This document shows, in pieces, positions 1 through 10,851 of a DNA stretch of 64,000 nucleotides. Made by a program: the position numbers and the translations under genes. Below the pieces are notes generated by a model. That model saw only the letters and a list, made by a program, of their open reading frames with translations. It made no database searches and had not been told where the DNA came from. Numbering within the stretch: position 1 is the first letter of the stretch; the number at the start of each line of letters is the position of its first letter. Location of the stretch: assembly GCA_037179385.1 (NCBI GenBank), contig CM074196.1, forward strand, positions 32,140,486-32,204,485, read 5' to 3'. The DNA is from Holothuria scabra (lineage: Eukaryota; Echinodermata; Holothuroidea; Aspidochirotida; Holothuriidae).

Positions 1-186
1 TGGTTTAATGAATCTATTATGTATGAAAATGACAGATACACAGTGTCTTTGTCCTGGAAATTAAATTTCGTATATGATCGTACCAAGTTGTTAAACAATG
101 AATCATTTGCTAGGAAGATGCTAGAAAGCCAGGATCGAATTATAACTGATAATTACAAATTTGGGAAAGTGACTTTTGACTTCTGA
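1..186 (+). pseudogene. BEL/Pao pol fragment (upstream of reverse transcriptase)
   Basis: Frame 1 is open from the first base to a stop at 184-186. It contains the run RYTVSLSWK, which resembles the GRYxVxLPWK stretch that precedes the reverse transcriptase of BEL/Pao retrotransposons. An LLNNESFARKML-like segment follows, where the family has its 'N...A..rL..L' linker. The fragment enters from outside the window and nothing coding follows, so it is a truncated relic. It is separate from the element starting near 1.16 kb, whose own copy of this segment lies near 7.5 kb. Assignment rests on a short motif and is moderate at best. Confidence 0.4.
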
Positions 187-541
187 TTTATTTCGAAGGA
201 AACCCGAACATGGCAAATCAGCAATTTATTGACAACACACCTATGAAGGTATCTGTCAAAATTGAAAATGATACAGTTTCATGTTTTGCATCATCTTGAA
301 TAACATCATTATATACAACATCTGTGACGTTAAATGATCTCTTCAGTGTAAAACTGTTGCTTTTAGTTTGTAATAACAATATTGGTTACCTTTTAGGAAA
401 AATATTAAAGAAAATAAATGCAAGATGTCATTTGCATAAAAACGGCAAATTATTACTGATAAATACGAATTTGCGAAAGTGACTTTAGAAAAAAGATTAA
501 TCTGGTACAAAACATCGACATGACAAATCAGCAATTTATTG
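136..541. repeat. Imperfect direct duplication (136-231 and 446-541)
   Basis: Two roughly 95-bp blocks about 310 bp apart share ACTGATAA.TAC.AATTTG, GAAAGTGACTTT and a common end, CAAATCAGCAATTTATTG. The first copy overlaps the end of the BEL/Pao fragment. The rest of 190-720 shows no gene or recognised element. Confidence 0.6.
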
Positions 542-718
542 TCTGGACAGGTGGAGATATGTAAACACAAAGAAAATAATTTCAAGTACATTACATTTAA
601 TGGTACAGTAATGGGCTCAGTGAGGTTGAATTTTTTGGACTCCATGGCAGTACTTTTGAGGAGTACAAAAGTAGCTTTCATATTGAAATTAAATTTGTAT
701 ATACTGATATAATATCCA

Positions 719-1077
719 TTGTTTAACCAAACTTGTTTGAGGCCTGCCCAGAGGGAAAATTAATTAATTGCCAGTGGTAATTGGCTTGTACTGAAGCCAG
801 GCAGATGAGGTCATAGGGTTCAGATCAGGGGATATTCTAGTCCAGCCAAGGGTTATAGATTACAATGTAAATGGTTGGTTACTAGGGAGACAAAGTGCTT
901 TGTATTCAGTATTTCCCAGGAAATTTAGGGTGTGTTCGTAGTAGTAGTAGAAGCACCATTAAAGGAACATTGAAAGAGAGAAGTCTGAAGAGAAAACTAA
1001 TATAGCGAATAAAATACAATAAGGAAAAAATCCTTTCTACCTAGATAATTTTTTGAGTATATCTGCCATTCTTGACC
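719..1077 (+). mobile_element. Candidate 5' LTR of the BEL/Pao-like element
   Basis: The segment lies directly upstream of a gag-like frame, starts with TGTTTAACC and has an AATAAAA polyadenylation-like signal near 1009. It ends just before TGGAGGACAAC, which could be a primer-binding site because such sites start with TGG, the complement of tRNA CCA. No matching 3' LTR was found at 10.8-11.7 kb, so the limits are tentative. Confidence 0.25.
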
Positions 1078-1158
1078 ACCTGGAGGACAACAAATGTAGC
1101 AGAACCAGGTTGTTTGAAAAATAAAGGTAATTAAAGGAGAACTATAAAAATTGTCAAA

Positions 1159-2288
1159 ATGGAAGAGAAGATAGCAGAGAACAAATGAGTGAGGCGAAAT
1201 CTAAAGGGAAATTGACAAGGACTTTAACTGCCTTGAAATCAGGTTGTAGGCAAGGAAGAAATCATACCTGAGACAATTAGCGAGCTGCTAAAAAAGTCGG
1301 AAAATCAATTTAAAGCCATTTAGGTAAACCACCATGCACTGGTGGAATTATTGGCAGATAAGGAATTTGAGAAAGAAGAAAAGTTGATGTTAGAGTGTCA
1401 AAAACAATATTTTGAGGAGAAGGAAAGAGCGTTGAAAGTGCTGAAGTTGATTGAAAAAGGAAAGCCAAGTCCAATCACATTACAACCTTACGAAGAAAAC
1501 CTTAGTACAAATATGTTGGCATGTAAGTTGGCACTGGAGTTACCAAAGGCGAAAATACCGCAGTACGACGGAGATCTTTCAAATAAGGTTTTGGTCATTT
1601 ATGAATTTTGAGGTAAATGCTGCAAAGAAATTGAGTTCCGATGAGGCGAGACTAAATTACCTGATCCAGCTAACATGAGGACAGATCTAGTATCGAATGC
1701 TGCGTACTTCTTGGTGACGAGGTCTATAATAAGACCAAAGAAATCCTTAAGACACAATTTGGCCGGTTTTATATTATCTTGCATGCATTGATGGAAGAGA
1801 TGTTAACATGCTGAGTAACAAATAAAAATTCTAAGCTCCTTTAAAAGATGAAGATAAACACTCTAGAACAGATGGACTAAAAAAGTAATTTTCATAACCC
1901 AGAAAAGTTGCTTAAAATCTAGAAGCTACTCCCCTATAATATACAAAGAAAGTGGGCAACAAAGGCGCAGGAGGTGATGAATAAGAATGTTGAACCAAAG
2001 TTGCAGGATATGGTCACATTTTTAGAGCATGAGGCAGCAGCAATTAATAATGTATTTGTAAGTTCTCTAAAAGAACAAACGAGTGAAACAAAATCATTTG
2101 TGACCGAGATCCACAATAATGAAGACACATGCCCAAATTGCGAGGGATCCCACAAATTGTGGAACTGTAAGCAGTTCAGGAAAATGAATGATGATGAGCG
2201 TTGGGGTTTGGGAAGTGAGAATAAAATGTTTCAAATGTTTACAAACACCAAGCCAGAAATTGTAGACGGAAAATGCAATGTGGCATAG
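1159..2288 (+). pseudogene. BEL/Pao-type gag relic with CCHC zinc knuckle
   Basis: A methionine at 1159 opens a Lys/Glu-rich coiled-coil-like stretch (about 1159-1560), broken by stops near 1184 and 1321. It leads into LPKAKIPQYDGD, the 'LPKIELPKFDGD' landmark of BEL/Pao gag proteins. A frameshift near 1585 follows; the next frame carries WSFMNFEVNAA and a Cys-less Glu-Ala-Arg-Leu segment. The last part (1974-2288) contains a zinc knuckle, CPNCEGSHKLWNC (codons 2130-2168), with spacing C-x2-C-x3-H-x4-C as in BEL/Pao nucleocapsids. In an intact element this protein would form the particle that packages RNA. Several stops and frame changes make this copy non-functional. The protease relic follows within 80 bp, as expected for the family. 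Confidence 0.75.
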
Positions 2289-2367
2289 ATGGGTGTTCAA
2301 GTGACCACAGCAGGTTGCTGCATAAAGCCAAATTTAGAGAGAGAGGCAGCAAGATGCTGCTAGAGTA

Positions 2368-2595
2368 GTGACAAATAACCCAAATTCCGGGAGAAATTCA
2401 GATGAAAGTACAACTATGATGGCATGGAAAAAAGAGGTGGCATTCCGAACTGTGCCAGTCACCGTTATTTACGGCAACAATATTGTAAAGGTCAATGCAC
2501 TTCTAGATGATGGATCTACCCAGACATATGTAAATGCTGACCTCGCAAATGCACTAGGAACTAGAAAGCCAACAGGCTTAGTGATTCCTTGCTGA
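2368..2595 (+). pseudogene. BEL/Pao aspartic protease, N-terminal part
   Basis: The frame contains VNALLDDGSTQTYVNADLA. The Asp-Asp-Gly-Ser at codons 2506-2517 corresponds to the catalytic D[DS]G[ST] loop of the retropepsin-like (A17-type) protease of BEL/Pao elements. The enzyme would cleave the Gag-Pol precursor. The frame stops at 2593-2595. The C-terminal half appears about 4.4 kb later, near 7.0 kb, so the gene is interrupted by inserted repeats. Confidence 0.7.
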
Positions 2596-2599
2596 ATGA

Positions 2600-2910
2600 T
2601 ATATCATAGCAAACATGGAAACAAACATGACATGCATGAGATCCCATACAATTATCCTACTTAATTGAGATATAATACTAGTAAGGTCAAAACTTTTTGA
2701 CCTCATGTGACCCAAAATGACCTTTCAACCCCTTAAAAACAATAGTGATCACCTAACCAACATGTCCATCAACATGAGTAATTCAAAATTAAGCTTAGTA
2801 CAGAATGAGTATGGAAGTACTACCACCATGGTATGAGATCCCTCACAGTTATCCCCCTAAAAATATTGTCTACAAAGTTTGATCTAATTGTCACCTCAAA
2901 CCTTTGATCT
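2600..2910 (+). repeat. Family A, degenerate tandem units
   Basis: Two diverged units read GAGATCCCATACA... and GAGATCCCTCACAGTT..., each followed by a GACCTTT/ACCTTTGATCTCC-type block. They match the internal tandem unit best preserved at 5.56-6.2 kb. Confidence 0.5.
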
Positions 2911-3145
2911 CCACACACAAGAGGAATTCCTCACACAGCTTTAATATTCCAGAAAACTGTCTCATTACTTGATAAAGCGGTATTTTGAAACCATTTTTAT
3001 CAAAAGTTTGGTCAATGGGGACAGCTCTCCATTCTGAAGTCTCTATGTTCTGATGCCTCTATGTTTCGAAAAGTCTGCATTGAGGTTAATGTTTAAACAA
3101 GCCCTCATCGACACACTCTTCTACAAGTATTGGATCAAATACTGT

Positions 3146-3516
3146 GTTCTCACATACCCCGCGCTCGAGGTAACACTGTATAACCTCACACTCGAGTAAC
3201 GTGGGAACGCGGGTTAACGCGGGGTTGGTGTTTAAATTTCGATCCACCTCAAATCGCAGGGTTAAGCAGTTTTAAACATCGTATTTGTTTTAATCAAGCA
3301 AGGTAACAGGTATTTATCGCACTGATGACAGGTTTTTTTCTTACATTTTGCTGTAATCTGTGTGTGAAATATTTGGCCTCGTTACTATGGTAACACTATC
3401 CAATCAACGAAACACTGGGTACGTGAGAACACAGACTGGAAAACACGGGGTTAGCCTGTGGTTTTGTCTGATTGTAAACACGAGTTAACACTGGGTGTTG
3501 CGGGGTATGTGAGACC
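3146..3516. mobile_element. 371-bp MITE with GKYCTCACATACCCCGC termini
   Basis: The left end reads GTTCTCACATACCCCGC (3146-3162). The right end is its near-exact inverse, GCGGGGTATGTGAGACC (3500-3516). Internal sub-repeats such as AACACTG and CTCGAGTAAC extend the inverted arms. There is no coding potential and the superfamily is not assigned. Confidence 0.65.
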
Positions 3517-5559
3517 AAGCCTAAAGAGACATCTGAACAGATATGTGTAACCTTGGCTATTACTGATGGCAATTTTTGCTTTATGGGGGAAATGCCCCAC
3601 CCATTGTCTATGGTATCCTTTGCAAATTAACAAAAGCAGATATCCCTATTAATCCATAATTTAACAAGACTTTTAATTCGCCTTTTGTCTACTTATACTG
3701 TAGGTACAGCATAACATACAGTACAAGTTTTCCTTGTTTGATACACAGTATACAACATTATGCTTGCTCTTATTACCTGAACTACTTTTAAATGACAGCA
3801 GCAATGCAAAAAAATCTTAATACTTTTGAAAAGTGTCATAAAGGGTAATCTTGAAGCAATGGTTCTATGCATTAAGCTTTATGGTACACTTTTTTTTTGA
3901 GGGGGGGGGGGGATAGTGACATGGATAAAAATGAAATGTGAGACAAGAATTCCCACTCGATGATGATATTTGACATAACTATATAATCCTTCACCAGATA
4001 TAAGCAGAGATGAGGCAAGTAGTATGCTGATACATTTTATGCTATCAAAAATTTAAAACAAATTCTAGAATGAAACTAAGTGACAAATAATCACTGTAGA
4101 GCATATTGTAACTGTAAAGCAGAAACACCAATCTAGACGGACACCAATGTTTAAAGTTGTGTTCAACAAAATTCCTTATACAAACACACTATTTGTTCAA
4201 TTCCACCAGCTTCTATGTAAAGGACACTAATTTCTGAAGGGTGTCAATCTACAGTATTTCTAAGATGACTTTCAGTTTAGAAACTTGATCAGTGTACATG
4301 AACTTCTCCATCTCCAGACAATGGCTAGGCAAACAACTTTTATTTGTGGTCAGATGAGACAAGATAATGTGGACAGTTATTTTATGCTGGATTTAACAGA
4401 GGTGTGACTTTCATGGAGGTCTGACATTTTGACCACAAATAGAGTACTAAATGCCTGCAGGGAATGGCAGGAAATAGGAGTATATACAAACAATGGGCTG
4501 TCATGGTTATGTACTGAGATAAAAATAAGCTTTCTTTAGAGGGTTTATAAGAGTCAATTAACGCCACTTATACAGTAAAAAGTTTAAGTCAATTGAGCTG
4601 TATGTTTGTATGAGGTTATCCTTCAGGACACTGTGGGGATAACTGGCAGTCAACTGTGAAAAATTGGGCCAGATAACTGTGATCAAATGGCAAAGAATGG
4701 GTCAGTCACAATTTGATTCACTCTATTAGGGAATGACAGTTCATGTGCGCTGAAGGGTATTTGATACCAAATGATCAGTGTAAATTAGGTTCTTTTTTGT
4801 AAAACTAATTAACTATGGTAAATCTAATTAATCAATTCCCACTTCCAATTAATGCATGCTTGCATGCACATGTCCTCATGAGGACAGTAGGCACAAGGTT
4901 TGTCAAATATTAGCACTTTTTGCCACTAAAATTAATGTTTTCTTTAGGTTTTCTTTAAGGTTATTGAAAAAGCAATGTAGGTATGTTATAAAAGAGATTC
5001 TTGTGCATCACACAGAGTACTCTCTGTTCAAAGTTTATACTTATGAAGTTCCACATCAGTCCTCTACTTAGTGTGCACAGAAGCATCTAATATTTTCAGA
5101 CTATGTCCCTCAATGACCCTTATACAGACTGTTTAAACTCACATGTTCCACATGAGTTTCATGAAAATCTATTTACTTGTGGCTGCAAAATCAGCATACC
5201 CATGGGCATTGAAGCATGTATGCCAGCCTGATGAACAGATTTTGCCTTTTAAGATTTTATATTTTGCTCTGCCCACTTTTTCATGTATTAATACTTGGAA
5301 CTTAATGTAATAACAGGGCACAATTTCATGCCAGAATCAACATACTGTACAGTAACTACCATGTGATGTGCCTTTTTGTGCACCTTAGACCTTCTTTCTA
5401 TGAGTTTGCTTCAGTACTTTACAAATGCATTTTCAAAATTACCTCACTAAAGAATTTACATAGTGAAGTTAATAAACTGTTCCAAAAAAATTATATACCC
5501 TATGCCTATTACATTACCCATGCCAAATTATTCTTACCCTTTCACCCTAACCGCTCATG
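3517..5559. other. No recognised gene or element
   Basis: AT-rich sequence with a T-run followed by a 12-G run (3901-3912). No domain, splice-flanked exon or inverted terminus could be supported on either strand. Confidence 0.5.
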
Positions 5560-6290
5560 GATAATAACTTTAACAGTTATATTCTTTTGAGATGTAGTGT
5601 TTGTAAGGTTTAGATGTTTTGAACTCTGATGACCCCAAACGACCTTTGACATCCAATAAAAACAAAAGGGGTCATCTACTCAATATGGACAATCCACTAA
5701 GTAAATATGAGATTCCTGGCAGTTACCTTTCTTGACATATGGTGTTTACAAGTTTTTGAGCTTTTCATCTCTGATGACCCCAAATGACCTTTGACCTCCA
5801 CCAAAAATTATAGTGATCATCTACTTAATATGGGCAATCCACCTGCTATGTATGAGATCCCTCACATTTACCCTTCTTGAGATACAGTGTTTACAAGGTT
5901 GTGACCTTTTTCCCTCTGGTGACCCCAAATGACCTTTGACCTCCATCAAAAACAATAGGGACCATCTACTCAATATGGACAATCAGCAAGGTAAGTATGA
6001 GATTGCTCACCTTTTTCCTTCTGGAGATATCGTGTTTACAAGCAATTTCCAAGGTATTTACATTTTGACCTCTGGTGACCCCAAATGACATTTGACCTCT
6101 ACCAAAAAAAAATAGGGACCATCTACTCAATGTGGACAATCTACATGCCAAGTTTGAGATCCCTGGGGGTTACCGTTCTTGAGATATCGTGTTTACAAGC
6201 AGGCGTCACGCACACACATACACACACATACACACACACGACATCACCATCGCATAGATTCCTTGCCTGCCTTCGGCAAGGAATCAATAA
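5560..6290 (+). repeat. Family A, 3' part: tandem units, (AC)n and terminal stem-loop
   Basis: Four tandem units start GAGATYCCT... at 5709, 5854, 5999 and 6156, a period of roughly 145-157 bp. Each carries TTGAGATAT.GTGTTTACAAG and a GACCCCAAATGACCTTTGACC block. Perfect TGACCTTTGACCT sites lie at 5785-5797 and 5930-5942. An (AC)n tract (about 6209-6241) follows, and then a perfect 11-bp stem-loop: GATTCCTTGCC (6257-6267) pairs with GGCAAGGAATC (6275-6285) across a 7-nt loop. Confidence 0.8.
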
Positions 6291-6309
6291 TGGGGGCCAA
6301 AAATACTAA

Positions 6310-7009
6310 GAACGTTGAAGTGGTTAATGGCAGGACTGAACAACTTGAAGCAACGCCAAAACCTCCCTCACTGCTCACGGTTGGACCTGAGTCAGTCTCA
6401 ACTTAAGAGTCAAAATCAGCCTCATTGTCAGCTTCACAACCTCCTCAACTGTAAAGGACCTGAGTCGGCCTCAACTACCAAATTGGCCTCATTGTCAGCT
6501 CTACAATCTGCCAAATGATGTAAGGCCCTGAGTCAGCTTTAAAATATCAGAATCAGCCTAACTTTTACTCCACATGGAAATGTGTAACCTTTGATTGCTT
6601 TCAAGTTGTGCTATCAGAATCAGCCTCATTGCCAGGCTCAAAAGTCAGTCCCACTCTCCTCTAAAGTCAGGGCCGAGTTGTGCTTACTCCACAGCCAGTC
6701 TCGCTTTCCTGTTAAGTTAGGGCCAAGTTGTGCTAATTTAAATATTTGGCCTCTATGTTAAGCGCAGGCATCAGTGTTGTGCCCTGTTGTTGTGCTCCCT
6801 TGTCAGGCTAAAAAATGTTGTGCCCCAATGTTGGCCCCAGTGTCATGCCAAAATGTCGGGCTGAATGTAAGGCTCTAATGATAGGCCTAAATGTTGTGCT
6901 CATTTAAATATTTGGCCTCTGAATTTAGCCCCGACAATCAAGCACGACATTGACCATAATTTGGCCCTGAATAAGGTCCTCATATCGGGGCCGAATCGGC
7001 CCTTATAAT
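6310..7009. repeat. Degenerate short-period repeats rich in GGCCTNA
   Basis: Motifs such as CCTGAGTCRGYCTCAACT, CAGCCTCATTGTCAGC and TTGTGCTNATTTAAATATT recur irregularly. The last occurs twice, near 6738 and 6896. It looks like a decayed tandem array filling the gap between family A and the resumed protease frame. No gene was seen. Confidence 0.5.
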
Positions 7010-7472
7010 TTCGTGAGGGAACGCCAGTGCAGATCAGCGTAAGATCTATGGATGGTAGAACCACCATGAATATAAATGCCTCAGCAACAAACAATGTGAA
7101 AGGTTTAATGAGTGCCACAGAGAGGTGTAAGCTGAAATCAAAATGACATCACTTAAGTGATATCCCATTCCAACCTATTAGTGAGAGAAGTACAATAGAT
7201 GTATTCATTGGTAGCGATTATCCGAAGCTACATATGCGTCTTGACGAGAGAAAGGGCAAGAAAAATGAGCTAGTTGCCTGTAGAAACTCCCTGAGGTGGA
7301 CTTGCGTCGGCAAAGTAAAACAAAGTGATGACAACTCCTACTTTGCGAGGACATACAAATGTGAAGTAAACAAAACGGATAATTTAATCAAGAAAATCCG
7401 GGAGACTGAGAATACTGCGCTTGAACCAAAGGAACTTGTCCATTCCCTTGAGGACCAAAATGTTGTAGTGTA
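7010..7472 (+). pseudogene. BEL/Pao protease C-terminus and linker to reverse transcriptase
   Basis: The frame resumes with PVQISVRSMDG, then the IDVFIGSDYPKLH landmark (BEL/Pao 'IDLLIGxDxxxLH') and LRWTCVGKV ('LGWTCIG'). These are typical of the protease/reverse-transcriptase junction in BEL/Pao Pol. The open part at 7234-7472 continues into a Glu-rich linker and stops at 7471. A frame shift near 7150 separates the first segment. The order matches the family exactly, so this is the other half of the protease broken at 2595. Confidence 0.7.
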
Positions 7473-8489
7473 AAAGTCTCTTTATATATTTACTGAAGGG
7501 AGGTATATGATGTCAAGATACCATGGAAAGATGAAGATGAAAAGTTACAGAGTAAGAAAACCAACATATATGATATGGCCTACAAAGGCTGCAGGGGCTA
7601 GAGAAGAGACGTGTAAAATATCGAAGTCTGGGGGCTGAGTACAAAGAAGTAATTTAAAAGTATGTCGAGAAGGGGTACATTGCCAAAGTGGGTGAGTCTA
7701 AATCTGTAAATTAAATAACGAAAACAAAAGTACACGTAAGAGTTATCTACCTCTTTTTCCAGTTGTGAGGAAAGATAAGGACAACTAAAGTTAGGATTGT
7801 ATTTGATGCCTCAGCACAGAGTGATCACCAACCCTCCCCCCAACGATATGATTGATTGGGGTCCCAAATTACACAACGAGCTGTTTGATTTGCTGGTGAG
7901 GTTAAGGCATCACAAAAATTGCCCTCATATGCGATATATCGGAAACGTAGATGCAAATTGAGATTGCAAAAGAAGACCGCTCAATGTTAATGTTCTTGTG
8001 GAGGTAAGGAAATTGGGTTAGAAATCCACCAGATGTCTATGAGTTCAAGAGACCTCCCTTTGGAGTTAACGTGGCACCATTTGTTGCCCAGTATGTGACT
8101 CAGGAAAATGCCAAATTGCATGGCCAAGAATTCCCAAGTGCTGTCGAGACTGTGCTCAAGTCAACCTATATCAGTATATGGATGACAATATGGACTCCAT
8201 ACTAAGTGTTGAGGAGGGAATTAAGTTACACAGTGAGCTACTACAATTATGGGAAAAGGCAGGGATGAAAGCTCACAAGTGGATTAAAAATAATCTAGAA
8301 GTCATGAAAAAATACCCATCGAAGATAGAGCCAAAAGAAATCCGATTAAATGAAGACCTGCCATCAGTCAAAGCGTTGGGTCTATGTTGGAAGGCGCAAG
8401 AAGATATTTTCACCTTCACCAAAACAGAGAGAATTAATCCAGTAGAGAAATTAACTGAAAGAAAAGTTGCAAGTAAAATAGGGATTATT
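7473..8489 (+). pseudogene. BEL/Pao reverse transcriptase relic with YMDD box
   Basis: Landmarks appear in family order across several frames: a GRYxVxxPWK-like entry (about 7500), a KVRIVFDAS palm motif (near 7793), a LRHHKIAL-ICDI segment (near 7900), FKRPPFGVNVAPF (near 8050) and YMDD at 8175-8186 followed by SILSVEEG. 'LGLCWKAQEDIF' corresponds to the LGxxWxxxxDxF stretch after the palm in BEL/Pao. The enzyme would copy element RNA into DNA. Multiple stops and frame changes (about 7610, 7700, 7960) inactivate it. RNase H is not visible; similarity passes straight into an integrase of another superfamily near 8490. Confidence 0.75.
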
Positions 8490-9370
8490 AACTGGCATGG
8501 CATGAAAGACGACTAAAGAACTGGGTACGTATGTGTCAAAAGTGTGATGCAAGAAAGAAGCCAAACAAGGCACCTCGTGGCCACCTGATAATATTTTATG
8601 CTGGGGCACCTTAGGATAGGGTCGTTACCGATATTTTACAACCTTTCTCAACGAGGGAAAGAACAAACAAGTATATTTTGGTGGTTAGTGAAGTGTTCAC
8701 GAAAAAGGTTGAGGCTTACCCTATTCCAGACCAGTCGGTTGTGGTAGTAGCCATAACCCTTGTGTACGAAATCTTTTCTCGATTTGGAATGCCGTTAATT
8801 TTGATTGAATAGTGACCAAGGAAGAACATTTGAATCGAATGTACTAAAGGAAATGTGCAAATTGTTGGAAGTCTCAAAGACCAGATCCTCCCCATACCAT
8901 CATTCGTCCAATGGGATGATTGAGCGTTTTGATCAGACATTAGTGAGCATGATTGTCCCTTACGTGGACCAAAAACAGGAAGAATGGGACGTTCATTTGC
9001 CACTGTTGACCGCCGCGTAACGGTAGTGTGAACACGATGGGACAAGTGACTCGCCCAACTCACTCATTGCTGGGCAGAGACACGCATATGCCGCTTAGTT
9101 TGCTCCTGGGGGGTCCTGGTGAGCCTAGCGGGAATGAGGTTCCTAATTTAGGAGAATTTGCATACAAGGTGAATGAAACTTTTCTAAAGGTTTATGATAT
9201 TGTAAGGAACAATTTAGGGAAAAGAGGAAAAAGCAAAAGCGAGATAAGGATGTGAAGATTGCCCATAATAATTACAATGTGGGAGACCTTCTTTACTATC
9301 GGAATGAGATCAAAAATAAAGGACCGTCAACGAAATAGAACCTTAATAAATGGTTAGAACCTTGTGTAGT
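8490..9370 (+). pseudogene. Ty3/gypsy-type integrase relic (DD35E)
   Basis: Sequence after 8490 reads like Ty3/gypsy integrase. A WHGMKDD start is followed by a CQKCD half of the HHCC zinc site, then a VVTDI segment with the first catalytic Asp (codon 8630-8632). Next come YILVVSEVFTKKVEAYPIP, DQGRTFES with the second Asp (8814-8816), and SSNGMIERF with the catalytic Glu (8922-8924). The last two are in one frame with exactly 35 residues between them, and are followed by EEWDVHLPLLTAA and a LLLGGPGE-like segment. BEL/Pao integrases look different here. Frame breaks near 8515, 8610 and 8810 and a stop at 9018 show decay. The open frame crossing the junction (8178-8516) joins BEL-type to gypsy-type sequence without a break. 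Confidence 0.8.
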
Positions 9371-9810
9371 AACAAGAAAAGATAGTGACTAACTGCTTGA
9401 TAAACTGCTTAATAAAACTTAACGCCAAAGCTAATGTGAAGGTTTTTCACCACGACAGACTAAAACCTCACTCGAGTGATGTGATTCCGGACGAATTAAG
9501 GCGATTGCAGGACAAAGTAAAAGTAATCGCCAAAGAGTGTACAACGGAGCAAAATAAGTTTGTCCATCGAATAGTCCACCTGTCACACTGCGAAGCACCC
9601 GTCAAAGCAGACCACATGTACGAACTTTCACCTAGCCCCGGATATCTCGTGAGAAGGGATGACAAATGGACACAGGGTGTAGGGTGGTCCCTGAACGGTT
9701 GAGATTTAGGGGCGTGGTTAGGGCATCTCTTTATTTTCTCAACTGTAAGGATGAAGGGCGGTATCACATTGAGCCTCCGAAGTACGCTTTTGATAGTGCA
9801 ACGTAACTTG
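9371..9810 (+). pseudogene. C-terminal tail of the Ty3/gypsy-type integrase
   Basis: The frame 9385-9702 includes AKANVKVFHHDRLKPH, matching the 'KxKVVHxDRLKPY' signature at the end of gypsy integrases. It continues for about 75 residues with no family I recognise. A further open stretch in another frame (about 9690-9805) suggests the tail was longer. A VGDLLYYR-like segment just upstream (9280-9300) is the usual GPY/F-module entry. No chromodomain was seen. Confidence 0.6.
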
Positions 9811-9948
9811 CTGTGGGAGGACTAGAAAAAACTTTTAAAAGGCAGACGTGCATTCTGCCTGTGACGTTCGTAGTATTATTCTGAGACAGCGAACTTCAAA
9901 ATCTTCCTACTTTATATCCGAGTTAACATAAATTGTTTGAATCCGAAA

Positions 9949-10773
9949 TGGCTGAGACTTTCACCTGCAAGAGCTGTATGACCAATCTGACCAGTAATCT
10001 GGAGTTAGACCAGCAATATTTTGTCACCCACATGTCGTGGTTTGCAAACAACTTTATTTGACTGTGAGCTTTACTAGCTTGAGTTTGAGTCACTGGTCAA
10101 GCTGAGTGAACACTTAGCCACGCAGCGGCTTTTTCGCTGGTGGACCGAGGAGGAAACGTTTAAAACAGCGGCAAGTTATGAGAAAAGAGTACGCGACCCG
10201 TCCAATTTATTTGCCACACCTTCTGATGACATCTCTTACCAAGGTGATTAGACAGGAAAAGTCTGCAAACAAGGTCGGCTCACAAGAATTAGACATTGAC
10301 GCTGCTACGCCCGTATTGGAGGAATAGTCAGAGCCTGGCAACGTACAAAACGAAGGTTATCTTACTGATATAGTTGAATTTGCTAATCAACTTTTTTGAC
10401 AATTCAGCGGCAGAATTAACTCAGATGCTAGCGCCAATGACAGAAAATTATGGCGAACGGCCGGCAAAACAAATACGCTCCGAGGATCGAACGAGTGCAC
10501 AACTAACACTAAAAGATACTATTCTGGGCAAATCGGTGACCGAAAAATAATTTCATTGCCAAGGTCCTCAACAAACAAAGTCACTTGCTGGCCGCCATGT
10601 TAAGGACCTTAAATAATTTGACAGGTCAAATAGGCAATGTGACCAAAGATCTACAGGGACTGCACGCTCAATGTGACACCCATTTTGGGAAGACTATAGG
10701 CTACATCCATGAAGGGACGGAGTCCCTTCGTGAGGATCTAACAAGGTGGCCGCCAGTGGAAAGAACCTTCTAG
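9949..10773 (+). pseudogene. Possible third open reading frame after pol, decayed
   Basis: A methionine at 9949 opens a 38-codon frame with a CKSC pair and a later His, reminiscent of half a zinc finger. Open stretches follow in shifted frames: a WWTEEE-containing segment near 10130 and 10585-10773 with an LNNLTGQIGNVTKDLQ amphipathic, coiled-coil-like stretch. I do not recognise the protein. Its place between the integrase and a polypurine tract suggests an extra gene, as some LTR elements carry downstream of pol. It may equally be unrelated sequence. Confidence 0.3.
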
Positions 10774-10840
10774 GCGTACCATCCAGCAAAAGAAATCGAA
10801 GATAATGTTTGAACTTTTGAACCAAGCACACGCTTTTCAC

Positions 10841-10851
10841 GGGGGAGGGGA
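10841..10851 (+). promoter_or_regulatory. Candidate polypurine tract
   Basis: GGGGGAGGGGA followed by CATTTAAG is the purine run expected just before a 3' LTR as primer for plus-strand synthesis. The following 800 bp would then start the 3' LTR, but no matching 5' copy was found. Confidence 0.35.

Larger units (their letters stand above)
2596..7009. other. Repeat block inserted inside the BEL/Pao protease
   Basis: Protease similarity stops at 2595 and resumes at about 7010 with GTPVQISVRSMDG-like sequence that normally follows the catalytic loop. The intervening 4.4 kb holds family A units, a MITE and unassigned sequence, described separately. No clean target-site duplication was seen, so several insertions are likely. 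Confidence 0.6.
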
